NCBI GenBank assembly: GCA_902789265.1 | Contig: CADANR010000001.1 | Location: forward strand, 1 to 48,852 | Length of the DNA stretch: 48,852 nucleotides | Reading direction: 5' to 3' | Origin: an uncultured Lachnospiraceae bacterium | GTDB taxonomy: Bacteria > Bacillota > Clostridia > Lachnospirales > Lachnospiraceae | The notes under the pieces: generated by a model | Told to the model about the DNA's origin: nothing | Seen by the model: the letters and a program-made list of their open reading frames with translations, nothing else | Databases searched by the model: none | Translations under genes and position numbers: made by a program | In this document: positions 24,769 to 33,499 of the stretch, one piece after another | Position numbering within the stretch: the stretch's first letter is position 1 | How the letters are laid out: each line of letters starts with the position of its first letter

Positions 24769-26133
24769 CTAAATCCTCTTCCTCTTCCAATACCCTGTTA
24801 AATACACAATCACCAATACCATGGGTGCCAGCGCATTGGAAACCACCACCGCATACCAGATACTCTCCACTCCCATATGAAGCAGTTTTTCGCATACAAA
24901 CAAAGTTGCAAACCGGAAAATCCATAGCCTGGCCACATCCACTGCCATGGTCACCTCCGTATGCCCGCAGCCCTGGAAGAAGCCCATGGTGGGATTATGA
25001 ATTCCGTTAAAGAAGCACCAGAAGGCGAGTATGGAAAGATACTGCGCAGCCAGTACCGCCACTTCTTCTTCCTTGGCAAAAATGGAGACAATCGCCATGC
25101 TTATTGCATCTCTTGAAAGGATAAATCCACTCACAATCAAAAACAGTACAATGCCGAACATTGCCATTTTATAGGCTTTTTGCGCTCTCTTCACCTGACC
25201 GGCGCCCATATTCTGACTGACAATGGTAGCTACTGCGGAACCGATTCCGTTACAGGGAAGAGAAATGAGACCGTTGATTTTATTTCCCACTCCGTATGCC
25301 GCCATTGCCTGTTCCCCGTATTCCAAAACATTTTTCGTCAAAAGCAGAAACGCAAACTGTGTCACACTTCCGCCGATGGCACTGGGCAGGCCGATTACCA
25401 CAATATCATGAAGTTTCGATTTTTCAAATTTCAGATTTCGTAAATCAATATGCACGTCATTTTTCCGGTTATGCAAAAGAATCACCGCAATCACTGCCGG
25501 AACCGCTTTTGCAAAAACCGTGGCCAGTGCCGCTCCTGCCGCCCCAAGGGGAAATACTACCATAAGGAGGGGATCCGCAACCATATTGATACAGATGCCC
25601 AATAAATTCAGCAGCATGGGACGAACCGCATCTCCCTTGGCCTGATGAATGGCCTGAAACATATTCACCGCAAACAAAAATGGCATATCCAGAATTACCA
25701 GCCGGATGTAAACCGTTGCCACATTCGCAACATCCCCTTCTGCCCCAAGGCCCCTTACAATCATTCCTCCAAGGAGAAAAATAATGAGGGAACAGGAAAA
25801 TGCAAAAATCATAGCGGAGGCAAAAACCTGGTTTGCCATGGATTTGGCTTCCTCCGTTTTTCCAGCACCGATATATCTGGCAATGAGCACGGATCCTGCC
25901 ACGGTAAGACCGCTGCCGAAATTCACGATGACATTCTGCACCGGTGTAATCAGATTAATTCCTGCAAGTTCCGTTGTTCCAAGCCTCCCCAGCCAGTAGG
26001 TATCCGTCAGATTGTACATGGTCTGAATAAAGCTGTTTACCATGACCGGAACCGCCAGGGCAAGAATCGCCTTGACCAGACTCCCGGACAGAATTTCCTG
26101 TGTTGTTTTTTGACTGATTTTTTTACTGCTCAT
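24769..26133 (-). CDS. MATE-family efflux transporter
   Basis: A 454-residue, 12-helix MATE (MatE domain twice). It begins GSLVKAILALAVPVMVNSFIQTMYNLTDTYWLGRLG, written here in part: the MVNSFIQTMYNLTDTYWLG region marks the family. The second half repeats the fold (GLPSAIGGSVTQFAFLLLTK, NMGAGQVKRAQK). Such proteins export drugs or small organic cations in exchange for Na+ or H+. Its place among pectin genes gives no clear substrate. The ribosome site is weak and the upstream spacer has the repeat CCGCAAATACTCTT. Confidence 0.9.
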   Translation of the reverse strand: MSSKKISQKTTQEILSGSLVKAILALAVPVMVNSFIQTMYNLTDTYWLGRLGTTELAGINLITPVQNVIVNFGSGLTVAGSVLIARYIGAGKTEEAKSMANQVFASAMIFAFSCSLIIFLLGGMIVRGLGAEGDVANVATVYIRLVILDMPFLFAVNMFQAIHQAKGDAVRPMLLNLLGICINMVADPLLMVVFPLGAAGAALATVFAKAVPAVIAVILLHNRKNDVHIDLRNLKFEKSKLHDIVVIGLPSAIGGSVTQFAFLLLTKNVLEYGEQAMAAYGVGNKINGLISLPCNGIGSAVATIVSQNMGAGQVKRAQKAYKMAMFGIVLFLIVSGFILSRDAISMAIVSIFAKEEEVAVLAAQYLSILAFWCFFNGIHNPTMGFFQGCGHTEVTMAVDVARLWIFRFATLFVCEKLLHMGVESIWYAVVVSNALAPMVLVIVYLTGYWKRKRI

Positions 26134-26149
26134 AATTCTAACTTTTACC

Positions 26150-26240
26150 GCTTACTGCAAATACAAACGCAAATACACATATCCGCCAATACACATATTC
26201 CGCAAATACTCTTTTTCCGCAAATACTCTTATCAAATATT
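26150..26240 (-). repeat. degenerate short repeats upstream of the MATE gene
   Basis: The plus strand carries CCGCAAATACTCTT twice (about 26200-26230) and shorter relatives of the form GCAAATACACAT before it. It is one of several low-complexity leaders in this cluster. Confidence 0.6.
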
Positions 26241-26283
26241 TACAGATTATACCCTCTTTTGAAATATAACAATCTGTAGAATA

Positions 26284-26319
26284 TACAAAAGCCCGGAACA
26301 ACGTATTTCTGTCCCGAGC
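26284..26319 (-). terminator. terminator of the importer/acetylesterase operon
   Basis: On the minus strand GCTCGGGACA (26319-26310) pairs over ten positions, with two G-U pairs, with TGTTCCGGGC (26300-26291). TTTTGTATATT follows. It lies 22 nt past the CE12 stop. Confidence 0.8.
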
Positions 26320-26340
26320 CCCCGTATTGTTTTGGTATGT

Positions 26341-27069
26341 TTATTGATTCGTGGGTTTACAATATAATCTGCTTATGCCGTCCCATTCTTCCCGGATTAA
26401 TTCGGCATAAATTCCGCCTAAATCCTTCAGACCTTTTGCAATCATTCCGGCAAAAATCACAGCTCCCGGATATTGCAGATGCGTATTGTCCGTTTGAAGG
26501 CCGTCGGGTTTGTAGGGATAAATACCGGCAGGAACGTGCATATACCAGCTCTCGGTAATCGAAGCTCCCGCTTCTTCCAATGCCGCCCTGGATGCCAGAT
26601 ACAAATCCACCAGGGGAACATTCAGTTCCTGCGCCGCCTCTTTCATGGCGCTTACGTACTCTCCATGATTTCCGGGTCCCAGCACATGCTCGCTTTCATA
26701 GCATCTTCTTTCAAGAGAAGTGATGAAAACCGGATATGCACCTGCTTCCCGGGCCACATTCACATAGAGATATAAATTATCTTTATAATCCTCAAAAGGC
26801 TTGGTGAAACGTGCCGAATCACTTTCTTTTTCATCATTATGTCCGAACTGGATAAAGAGAAAATCTCCTTTTCCGATTTCGCTTTTGATTTTGGAAAGTC
26901 TGCCGTCAGTAATAAAACTTTTGGTAGATCTTCCGTTTTTTGCATAATTTACAATTTCCACATCACGCTTTAAATAAAGCGGTAAGGTTTGTCCCATCCC
27001 TGTTTGCGGATATGTTTCGATTCCGTTAAACTGAACCGTGGAATCAGATGCCCAATATATCTTTGACAT
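26341..27069 (-). CDS. rhamnogalacturonan acetylesterase (CE12, SGNH hydrolase)
   Basis: A 242-residue SGNH/GDSL esterase like Bacillus YesT/YesY (RhgT). It removes acetyl groups from rhamnogalacturonan oligosaccharides. Block I is ASDSTVQ with nucleophile S10, block II AKNGRSTKSF, block III FGHNDE (N78), and block V DNTHLQYPGA (D194, H197). No signal peptide, so cytoplasmic. It begins one base after the permease stop, meaning it is co-expressed with the oligosaccharide importer and probably acts directly on what is imported. Confidence 0.92.
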   Translation of the reverse strand: MSKIYWASDSTVQFNGIETYPQTGMGQTLPLYLKRDVEIVNYAKNGRSTKSFITDGRLSKIKSEIGKGDFLFIQFGHNDEKESDSARFTKPFEDYKDNLYLYVNVAREAGAYPVFITSLERRCYESEHVLGPGNHGEYVSAMKEAAQELNVPLVDLYLASRAALEEAGASITESWYMHVPAGIYPYKPDGLQTDNTHLQYPGAVIFAGMIAKGLKDLGGIYAELIREEWDGISRLYCKPTNQ

Positions 27070-27070
27070 A

Positions 27071-27991
27071 TTACTCCTTTACTGCACCGATATTAACACC
27101 CTGTACAAAGTACTTCTGAAGGAAAGGATACAGGATCATGAAAGGCAGGATTGCCGATACGATTCCGGCGTTATATAAGGTTGACTGGGATACATTGTAC
27201 TGTGTGGTAGGTGTATCACCGTCCATGACCATGTTTCTTAACTTATACTGGAAGTTAACCTGATCCGGATCCGTAATGTAAATCTTTACCGTGGAGTAAT
27301 CGTTCCAAACCGTAACGGCGTACATCAAACCGATGGATGCAAGTGCTGCCTTGGAAAGGGGAAGCACGATTTTTAAGAAAATTCCCATTGCGGAGCATCC
27401 GTCAATTTTTGCTGCTTCATGCAAAGACTTCGGAATTCCTTCAAAGAAGTTCTTCATCAAAATGATGTTATAAACATTTACTGCATGCTTTACTACCAGA
27501 ATCCACATGGAGTTTACCAGATGGAGTTTCTTCATTACCAGGTACTCAGGAATCATACCACCGGAGAAAATCATGGTAAAGAGAAGGAAATATGCAATTA
27601 CGCTTCTGCCCTTTAAGTCTTCCTGGGAAAGAACATATCCTCCCAGTGTGGAGACTGCAAGACCTGCAAGAGTACCGCCCAATGTAGTAACTACGGAATT
27701 GATGAAAGGACGATACAATGCTTTCGTTCCGATGATGGTCTTATATCCGTCTAAGGTAAACTTGGTGGGGAACAGTTTAAACTGATACACACCTACCTGG
27801 TTAAAGGAATCCACCAGAACTTTCCAGATCGGAACCATAATAACCAGTGCCAGAATAATGAATACCAGATAGTTGATAATGTCGAATAAACTGATTTTCG
27901 ATTTTCTGGAGGAAATGGTATTGATTTTTGTTTTATTGGGTTTTCTTTCTTCTTCGTTCTTCGAAGCTGTTTTGTTCTTATCTTCTGCCAT
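27071..27991 (-). CDS. oligosaccharide ABC importer permease (YtcP/LplC type)
   Basis: A 306-residue inner permease of the CUT1 class with a Lys-rich N-terminal extension (about 1-35) and six membrane helices starting at DIINYLVFIILALVIMVPIW. The EAA loop that docks the ATPase reads EAAKIDGCSAMGIFLKIVLP. The C-terminal FLQKYFVQGVNIGAVKE is typical of YtcP/LplC proteins. It pairs with the permease encoded upstream and with the lipoprotein at 29230. No ATPase gene is nearby; a shared MsmX-type ATPase is the usual solution. Confidence 0.93.
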   Translation of the reverse strand: MAEDKNKTASKNEEERKPNKTKINTISSRKSKISLFDIINYLVFIILALVIMVPIWKVLVDSFNQVGVYQFKLFPTKFTLDGYKTIIGTKALYRPFINSVVTTLGGTLAGLAVSTLGGYVLSQEDLKGRSVIAYFLLFTMIFSGGMIPEYLVMKKLHLVNSMWILVVKHAVNVYNIILMKNFFEGIPKSLHEAAKIDGCSAMGIFLKIVLPLSKAALASIGLMYAVTVWNDYSTVKIYITDPDQVNFQYKLRNMVMDGDTPTTQYNVSQSTLYNAGIVSAILPFMILYPFLQKYFVQGVNIGAVKE

Positions 27992-28009
27992 TTTTATTTC
28001 CTCCCTTCC

Positions 28010-29053
28010 TTACAGAATTCCGCGACCGCGGATCTTTTTACTTGCCCAGTTGCAAAGGATTACCAGGCCGCCGCCTACCAGTGACTTAAAGAGGCCGACT
28101 GCCGTTGTATATCCGTAGTTCGGAAGGGCGATGGTAAAGGTCTGTCTGTAAATGTATGTGGAGATAACATCCGATACATCATATACTGCAGAGTTATATA
28201 ATACGAATACGGATTCGAACATATTCATAACTTTTGCAAGGTTCAGAATCAAAACGATAATGATGGTCTGTGCCAATGCAGGTACGGTTACATGAAGAAT
28301 GCTCTGCATTCTGGTTGCACCGTCGATTTGCGCTGCTTCATATAATTCCGGGTTGATTCCGGATAAGGTTGCCAGGAAAATTACGGTACCCCATCCTGTT
28401 TCCTTCCAGATATTGATCAGGAAGAAAATCGGTCGCCACCATGCTTTGTTTGCCAGGAAATAAATTCCCGATCCGTTGGGATCGATAATGTTTAAATCCT
28501 TTAATATACCGTTGATCATACCGGTTGATGAAGGGCTTAACATTAAGGAGAAAATCGCTGCTACAACTGCCCATGACATAAAGTGAGGGAGATAAATCAA
28601 TGTCTGTAGGGTTTTCTTTGCCCAGAGCAAACGCATTTCATTTAAGAAAACCGAAACAATAACCGAAGTAAATGTGGTCAGCAACAGTTTCAGAATACTT
28701 AAAAACAGCGTGTTTCCAAAGGATGTCCAGAAAGCACCTGTGGAAAACATCTTCTGGAAGTTTGCAAGTCCAACCCACTTTGGAGCTCCTACCGGTTTGT
28801 AATCCATGAATGCAAATCGAATTCCCAGCATGGGCCAATAATAAAGCAGGATAACCAGCACAGCTACGGGAATGAACATTAAATAGAATCCTTTGTCATT
28901 CCAGATTTTCTTCCAGAATCTTCTTCGATTCTGTTTCTTCAAGACAGCAGCTGCTTCTTCTTCGTTACTTGCGCTTCCGGATCTGATGATTTCTTCTATC
29001 TGTTTCTTCCGGACCGTTTCATCAGTTTTTTTCTTGTTAATTTTTTCCGCCAT
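28010..29053 (-). CDS. oligosaccharide ABC importer permease (LplB/YteP type)
   Basis: About 347 residues from MAEKINKKKT, chosen over an ATG six codons upstream because AGGAAGGG precedes it. A charged cytoplasmic N-terminus of about 50 residues is followed by membrane helices, the first being FYLMFIPVAVLVILLYYWPM, and GIRFAFMDYKP, characteristic of LplB. The EAA loop is EAAQIDGATRMQSILHVTVP. It forms the heterodimeric channel with the 27071-27991 permease. Confidence 0.93.
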   Translation of the reverse strand: MAEKINKKKTDETVRKKQIEEIIRSGSASNEEEAAAVLKKQNRRRFWKKIWNDKGFYLMFIPVAVLVILLYYWPMLGIRFAFMDYKPVGAPKWVGLANFQKMFSTGAFWTSFGNTLFLSILKLLLTTFTSVIVSVFLNEMRLLWAKKTLQTLIYLPHFMSWAVVAAIFSLMLSPSSTGMINGILKDLNIIDPNGSGIYFLANKAWWRPIFFLINIWKETGWGTVIFLATLSGINPELYEAAQIDGATRMQSILHVTVPALAQTIIIVLILNLAKVMNMFESVFVLYNSAVYDVSDVISTYIYRQTFTIALPNYGYTTAVGLFKSLVGGGLVILCNWASKKIRGRGIL

Positions 29054-29159
29054 ACTGACACCCTTCCTCAATGATAGTTTTTGTTTTTCAAAAATTTTTA
29101 TAGCTGATATACCGCGATATCCTTATATCTTCTAGAAAATTTCTTGATTTCCTTAATAA

Positions 29160-29187
29160 GTTGCCCCGGGATATACCCCGGGGCAAC
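29160..29187 (-). terminator. GC-rich hairpin between the SBP and permease genes
   Basis: GTTGCCCCGGG (29160-29170) and CCCGGGGCAAC (29177-29187) form a perfect 11-bp stem with a six-base loop. On the minus strand it is followed by TTATTAAGG, a poor T-run. This is the usual place for a partial terminator or 3'-end protecting stem that lets the binding protein be made in excess over the permeases. Confidence 0.75.
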
Positions 29188-29229
29188 CGGTTAAGTTTTT
29201 ACTGCTTCATTACGTATTCTTCTGTACGA

Positions 29230-30876
29230 TTATTCTGCACTGTTTAATTCCTGAAGTGCCTGATCGATAATGGAACCTACGGTGTTCTTGTACTCTTCGA
29301 TTGCTGCATCGATGTCGCCGCCTTCTACTACAACCTTGGAGATAACGGCGTTCTTTGCATCATTGATGGTACCTGCTTCGTTGGTAAGAGTATCGGATAC
29401 AGGTGAAGGATGTGCATCCTTGCAATGGGATACGAAGAAAATGTTACCCTGTGCAGCAAGTTCGGAAGTGCTGGTGAAGTCTGCATATTCGCCTACAAGA
29501 GGAGCAATTACAAGTGCAGGGTCCATTGCGTTCTTCTTCCAAAGGGTATTCTCATCGTTAGGAGACTGTTTTAAGTGGAACTCGCCTTCTGCATATTCAT
29601 ATGCTTTCTCAAGGCTCTTTCCGCTGTCATCGGTCTTGCCCTTGTTCAATACGAAGGACTCAGCCTTGGTGGACCAGTGAACATCTTCTGCGCCGTATGT
29701 CCAAAGTACCTGAATTCTTCCGCCGTCTAACATGGTATCAATGAAGGTATCGAATATAGCCTGCTCACGAGAATTGTCTCCGTCACCGTCATCAATGATA
29801 ACCCAAACGGGAGCTTCACGGTTGATGTAAGCACCAACTTCAGAGATGGGCTCAAGCATTACAAGTTCGCTGTCAACTTCGTTCTTAACCAGGTTATCGG
29901 TAAGGGTCTGATACCAGGTTCCTGCCCAGTATGCGAAGGCTCCTGAAGAACCTGCCTGATCGTTGGAGAAGAATTTCTCACGTGCGGTCTTGGTGGAATC
30001 CGTCAAAGCTGCGGGATCGATTACGCCGTCCTTGTATGCGGTCTGAAGTCTTTCAAGAGCCTTCTTGGTTGCATCTTCCTGGAAACCGTCAACCCACTCG
30101 CCGCTCTCGTTCTGATAGATTGCGGGATATGCATCCTGCCAGAACTCAGGAAGGTAGTTGATGTAAGGAGCTTCATCGGTCTTTAAGAATCCTGCTGCAT
30201 CAGTTCCGTAAGTATCCTTCTTTCCGTTTCCGTCAGGATCTTCGTTGGTGAACTTAAGAAGCATGTTGTAATAATCATCATAAGTCTTGATATCGGAAGC
30301 TTTTAATCCGACTGCATCCAGCCATGCCTGTTTTACGTAAGTTACGCATCCGTTTCCGTATGCAGGAGAGAATCCGTAGAGTTTACCGTTTCTCTTTAAG
30401 TTTTCATTAATTTCAGGCTTCTCAATTCTGCTCTGGAACTCTGCATTGTCATATGCAGCGGTCATGTCCCAGAGAAGTCCGGTATTTGCATACTGTGCAA
30501 ACATGGAAGCGGGCATGATCATTACGTCGGGATAATCGCCACCTGCGAAAAGACGTCCAACTGCATCGGTATATCCGGAGTGGTCTAACTGGCTGATATT
30601 CAATGTAATATCCTTGCCGAATTTCTCTTTGATTGCTTCTTCCCACTGTGATTTGAAAGCATCCTGTCCATTGTCAACCGTTGCGGTAAGGGTTCCGTCA
30701 ACTACCATTGAAATGCTGGTAAGATCATATTCGCCGGCTTCAACAACAGCCGTTTCCGATCCTACAGGTGCTCCGTTGCTTGCCACTTCTGAAGTAGCGG
30801 GTGTTCCGGAATTGCATGCTACCAGGCTGAATACCATACCTGTTGCAAGAAGAACTGATACTAATTTCTTTTTCAT
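29230..30876 (-). CDS. sugar-binding lipoprotein of the oligosaccharide importer (LplA/YtcQ type)
   Basis: About 548 residues. A lipoprotein signal peptide with lipobox LVAC puts the lipid on C21. A family 1-type solute-binding fold follows with LFAGGDYPDVMIMPASMFAQ and DAVGLKASDIKTYDDYYNML, and its size (about 550) fits LplA/YtcQ proteins that bind complex oligosaccharides. The start at 30876 has AAAGGAGG. Bound substrate is probably a pectin or rhamnogalacturonan oligosaccharide, judged from the neighbours only. It leads the transcript that includes both permeases and the CE12 esterase. Confidence 0.93.
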   Translation of the reverse strand: MKKKLVSVLLATGMVFSLVACNSGTPATSEVASNGAPVGSETAVVEAGEYDLTSISMVVDGTLTATVDNGQDAFKSQWEEAIKEKFGKDITLNISQLDHSGYTDAVGRLFAGGDYPDVMIMPASMFAQYANTGLLWDMTAAYDNAEFQSRIEKPEINENLKRNGKLYGFSPAYGNGCVTYVKQAWLDAVGLKASDIKTYDDYYNMLLKFTNEDPDGNGKKDTYGTDAAGFLKTDEAPYINYLPEFWQDAYPAIYQNESGEWVDGFQEDATKKALERLQTAYKDGVIDPAALTDSTKTAREKFFSNDQAGSSGAFAYWAGTWYQTLTDNLVKNEVDSELVMLEPISEVGAYINREAPVWVIIDDGDGDNSREQAIFDTFIDTMLDGGRIQVLWTYGAEDVHWSTKAESFVLNKGKTDDSGKSLEKAYEYAEGEFHLKQSPNDENTLWKKNAMDPALVIAPLVGEYADFTSTSELAAQGNIFFVSHCKDAHPSPVSDTLTNEAGTINDAKNAVISKVVVEGGDIDAAIEEYKNTVGSIIDQALQELNSAE

Positions 30877-30932
30877 CTGTAATCCTCCTTTTAGTGAATA
30901 CATAAATTGTTATGATATTTTTTTCAGAAATA

Positions 30933-30946
30933 TGTAAGCGCTTTCA
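30933..30946. promoter_or_regulatory. cre/LacI-type operator at the SBP promoter
   Basis: TGTAAGCGCTTTCA, identical in reverse complement to the uxaB operator. It lies 12 bases downstream of the -10 box on the minus strand, just after the transcription start. Confidence 0.75.
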
Positions 30947-30958
30947 CTCTTTATGTAA

Positions 30959-30987
30959 ATAATATTCAATTCGAGTTGTTTTTACAA
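30959..30987 (-). promoter_or_regulatory. promoter of the SBP-permease-CE12 operon
   Basis: On the minus strand TTGTAA (30987-30982) and TATTAT (30964-30959) are 17 bases apart. It is located after the DUF624 stop, so the importer has its own promoter. Confidence 0.7.
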
Positions 30988-31057
30988 GGTTTTTTGCACA
31001 AAAAAAATTCACAAAATAAAATCGTTTTTATGTAAAAATATAACAAAAAGGGGGAAT

Positions 31058-31741
31058 TTACTGTCCGGATCCGGACTCTTCAGATTCCTGTACATCGCCT
31101 TCCTGTGCGGGTTGCGAGAACTCTTCCACTTTTTTTATCAGCTTCTCGCAGGCATTTTTCATAATCCAGCCATGAAGGGCACATGCGCCTGTGAAACCGA
31201 TTACAAAAAACAAAGGGAGCCAATTGAAAAACCAAATGCAAAGAAAAACGGTAACTCCAACAATGAGTACAACTATAAACAAAAAGGGAAAAGTGGTCAG
31301 CATTAAAATCAGTGAAGTTTTCAGTGTACTTCCGAAAGTCATGTCAAATCTTGCAATTACCGGATATACCGTAAGATTAAAGAATACAACTACACATGTA
31401 GAAAGAATAATCAGGATTTTATACAGCATCGGAACTTCGCTCCATCCCACCTGATATACCCAGCTGAAATCAAACAGAATAAATGCAACAAATACCAGTT
31501 GCATCAGGCCCATCAGGAAAGACATTTTAAAATTATCGCGAAAGGCACGGAAGAAGGATGAAAACACCTTCGGTGCTTCCTTTCTGTGAATCTTCATTGA
31601 AACATAGGATCCCGCAGTCAGGGCAGGTCCCGCTGTAAGAATGGGAAGGGAACAGATTACCGTCAAAAGGAAAATCACAAAAAAATCAAAGGCATTGCCC
31701 AAAAATCTCATTATAGGTCCGTCGATATCCAAAAATTTCAT
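31058..31741 (-). CDS. DUF624 membrane protein (YesL-like)
   Basis: A 227-residue membrane protein with the DUF624 hallmark at the N-terminus (GNAFDFFVIFLLTVICSLPI, then TAGPALTAGSYVSMKI) and about five membrane segments. The C-terminus is acidic and Ser/Gly-rich. Bacillus YesL, its best-known relative, belongs to the rhamnogalacturonan gene cluster, and such proteins are repeatedly found next to LplB/LplC-type importers. The molecular role is unknown; an accessory function for uptake is inference. Confidence 0.87.
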   Translation of the reverse strand: MKFLDIDGPIMRFLGNAFDFFVIFLLTVICSLPILTAGPALTAGSYVSMKIHRKEAPKVFSSFFRAFRDNFKMSFLMGLMQLVFVAFILFDFSWVYQVGWSEVPMLYKILIILSTCVVVFFNLTVYPVIARFDMTFGSTLKTSLILMLTTFPFLFIVVLIVGVTVFLCIWFFNWLPLFFVIGFTGACALHGWIMKNACEKLIKKVEEFSQPAQEGDVQESEESGSGQ

Positions 31742-31831
31742 TGCTCTCTCCCTGTTTTCATTGACATCTTTCCGTGAAAGGATATCATCATATTATCTGT
31801 ATTTCCGAAAAAAATCAATCCGGAGGTTTCC

Positions 31832-33463
31832 ATGAATCATTCAAAAATGTATCCGAATCCCGTTCTTTACGGTGATTATTCCGATCCCGATGCGATTCGT
31901 GTAAAAGACGATTATTACATGATTTCTTCCAGTTTTACCAACACCCCGGGGATTCCCATTCTCCATTCCCGTGATTTGGTTCATTGGAGAGTTATTTCCT
32001 ATGTTCTGGACAATCTCCCTGACGAATCTTACTTTAACGTGCGGCATGGATGCGGAGTCTGGGCTCCTTCCATTCGTTATCATAATGAAGAATTCTTTTG
32101 TTTCTTTCCCATGCCCGATGAAGGAATTTATGTCTGCAAGGCAAGCCATATTACCGGGCCATGGAGCACACCCGTATGTATGATGAAAGGATCCGGCTAT
32201 ATCGATCCCTGTCCCTTCTGGGATGAGGACGGAAACGCATATCTTGTTTTCGCCCTGGCAGGCTCCCGGGCCGGAAAGAAAAGTGTTCTTAATATTATTC
32301 CAATGTCTCCGGATGGTTCCTCCGTTTGTGGGGAAGTTCAGTGTGTCTATGACGGAAACAATACGGAAAACGAAACCATCGAAGGACCGAAATTATATAA
32401 AAGAAACAACTATTATTATATTTTTGCTCCCGCAGGCGGTGTCAAATGCGGACATCAGACGGTACTTCGAAGCCGCAGTATTTACGGTCCCTATGAATAC
32501 CGGATTGTACTAAAACAGGGAAGCACCGATGTAAACGGACCTCACCAGGGCGCCTGGGTGGATACCCCTTCGGGAGAAAACTATTTTTTACATTTTCAGG
32601 ATGTTTATGCAGGCGGACGAATCGTACATCTGCAACCCTTAATCTGGGAGGACGACTGGCCCATAATCGGAATTCGAAAAGGGAAGGAAACTTTCGGAGA
32701 ACCGGCTGCCTGTGTCGGGAAACCAAAGGATGCGGACGAGACTTTCGAAGATGTAAAACCCCTGACTTCCGATGATTTTATGACCGGGTCTTTGTCCCTT
32801 CCCTGGCAGTGGAATGCAAATCATAAAGATGACTGGTATCGCTTCCTGCCGGAAGGCGGAATGCATTTAAAGGCTTTGAGTAATCCTTCTCTTCCGCTTT
32901 GCGATTTGCCGAATCTGCTTTTGCAAAAATGGCCCGCTCCGGAATTTCGCTGTACCACCGTTTTGGATTATTCCGAATTATTGCCGGGAGAATGCGCCGG
33001 CATTGTTTCCTTAGGGCAGACCTACGCCGGCATGGGGCTTTACAGAAGTTCCAAGGATCCATCTAACTACAGCATTCGGACAATTACAGGAAAAATGCAC
33101 TATCAGACCAATACATCCGATGCCACCGAAGAATGCATACAAATCCCCGTCAGTGAGGAACTTTTAAAAGAAGCCTCTTACCGTCTGAGTTTTTTGTATA
33201 CCGTTCAAATCAGGGAATATACGGATGAATGTGATCGGGTGGATTATAAAGGAAAGGAGCAATGGGTCAGACATATTCCCCGGGAGAATATTACCCTTTC
33301 CCTTATTTTACCCAAAGAATTAACAGAGATCCCGCCCTGCACCATACCTGCATACGCAGGCCGGTGGGTTGGGGTAAAAAACGGAATCTTTTCCTTCTCG
33401 GAGAAAGAAACGAATCCGGAAGGCGGCGTGATTGTCCGCTCCGTACATTATGAACAGGTTTGA
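31832..33463 (+). CDS. glycoside hydrolase family 43 (beta-xylosidase/arabinofuranosidase type)
   Basis: A 543-residue GH43 enzyme: a five-bladed propeller (about 1-310) with the base Asp in YSDPDAIRV, the pKa-setting Asp in GYIDPCPFWDEDG and the acid Glu in ENETIEGPKLYK. A C-terminal beta-sandwich (from about 330, SLPWQWNANHKDDWYRF) as in XynB-type xylosidases follows. No signal peptide, thus intracellular. It should trim xylose or arabinose side chains from imported pectic oligosaccharides. It is transcribed divergently from DUF624, 90 bp apart. Confidence 0.92.
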   Translation: MNHSKMYPNPVLYGDYSDPDAIRVKDDYYMISSSFTNTPGIPILHSRDLVHWRVISYVLDNLPDESYFNVRHGCGVWAPSIRYHNEEFFCFFPMPDEGIYVCKASHITGPWSTPVCMMKGSGYIDPCPFWDEDGNAYLVFALAGSRAGKKSVLNIIPMSPDGSSVCGEVQCVYDGNNTENETIEGPKLYKRNNYYYIFAPAGGVKCGHQTVLRSRSIYGPYEYRIVLKQGSTDVNGPHQGAWVDTPSGENYFLHFQDVYAGGRIVHLQPLIWEDDWPIIGIRKGKETFGEPAACVGKPKDADETFEDVKPLTSDDFMTGSLSLPWQWNANHKDDWYRFLPEGGMHLKALSNPSLPLCDLPNLLLQKWPAPEFRCTTVLDYSELLPGECAGIVSLGQTYAGMGLYRSSKDPSNYSIRTITGKMHYQTNTSDATEECIQIPVSEELLKEASYRLSFLYTVQIREYTDECDRVDYKGKEQWVRHIPRENITLSLILPKELTEIPPCTIPAYAGRWVGVKNGIFSFSEKETNPEGGVIVRSVHYEQV

Positions 33464-33499
33464 ATAATTTTTCCGTTTTTGTTTTTGTTTTGTAATCTT

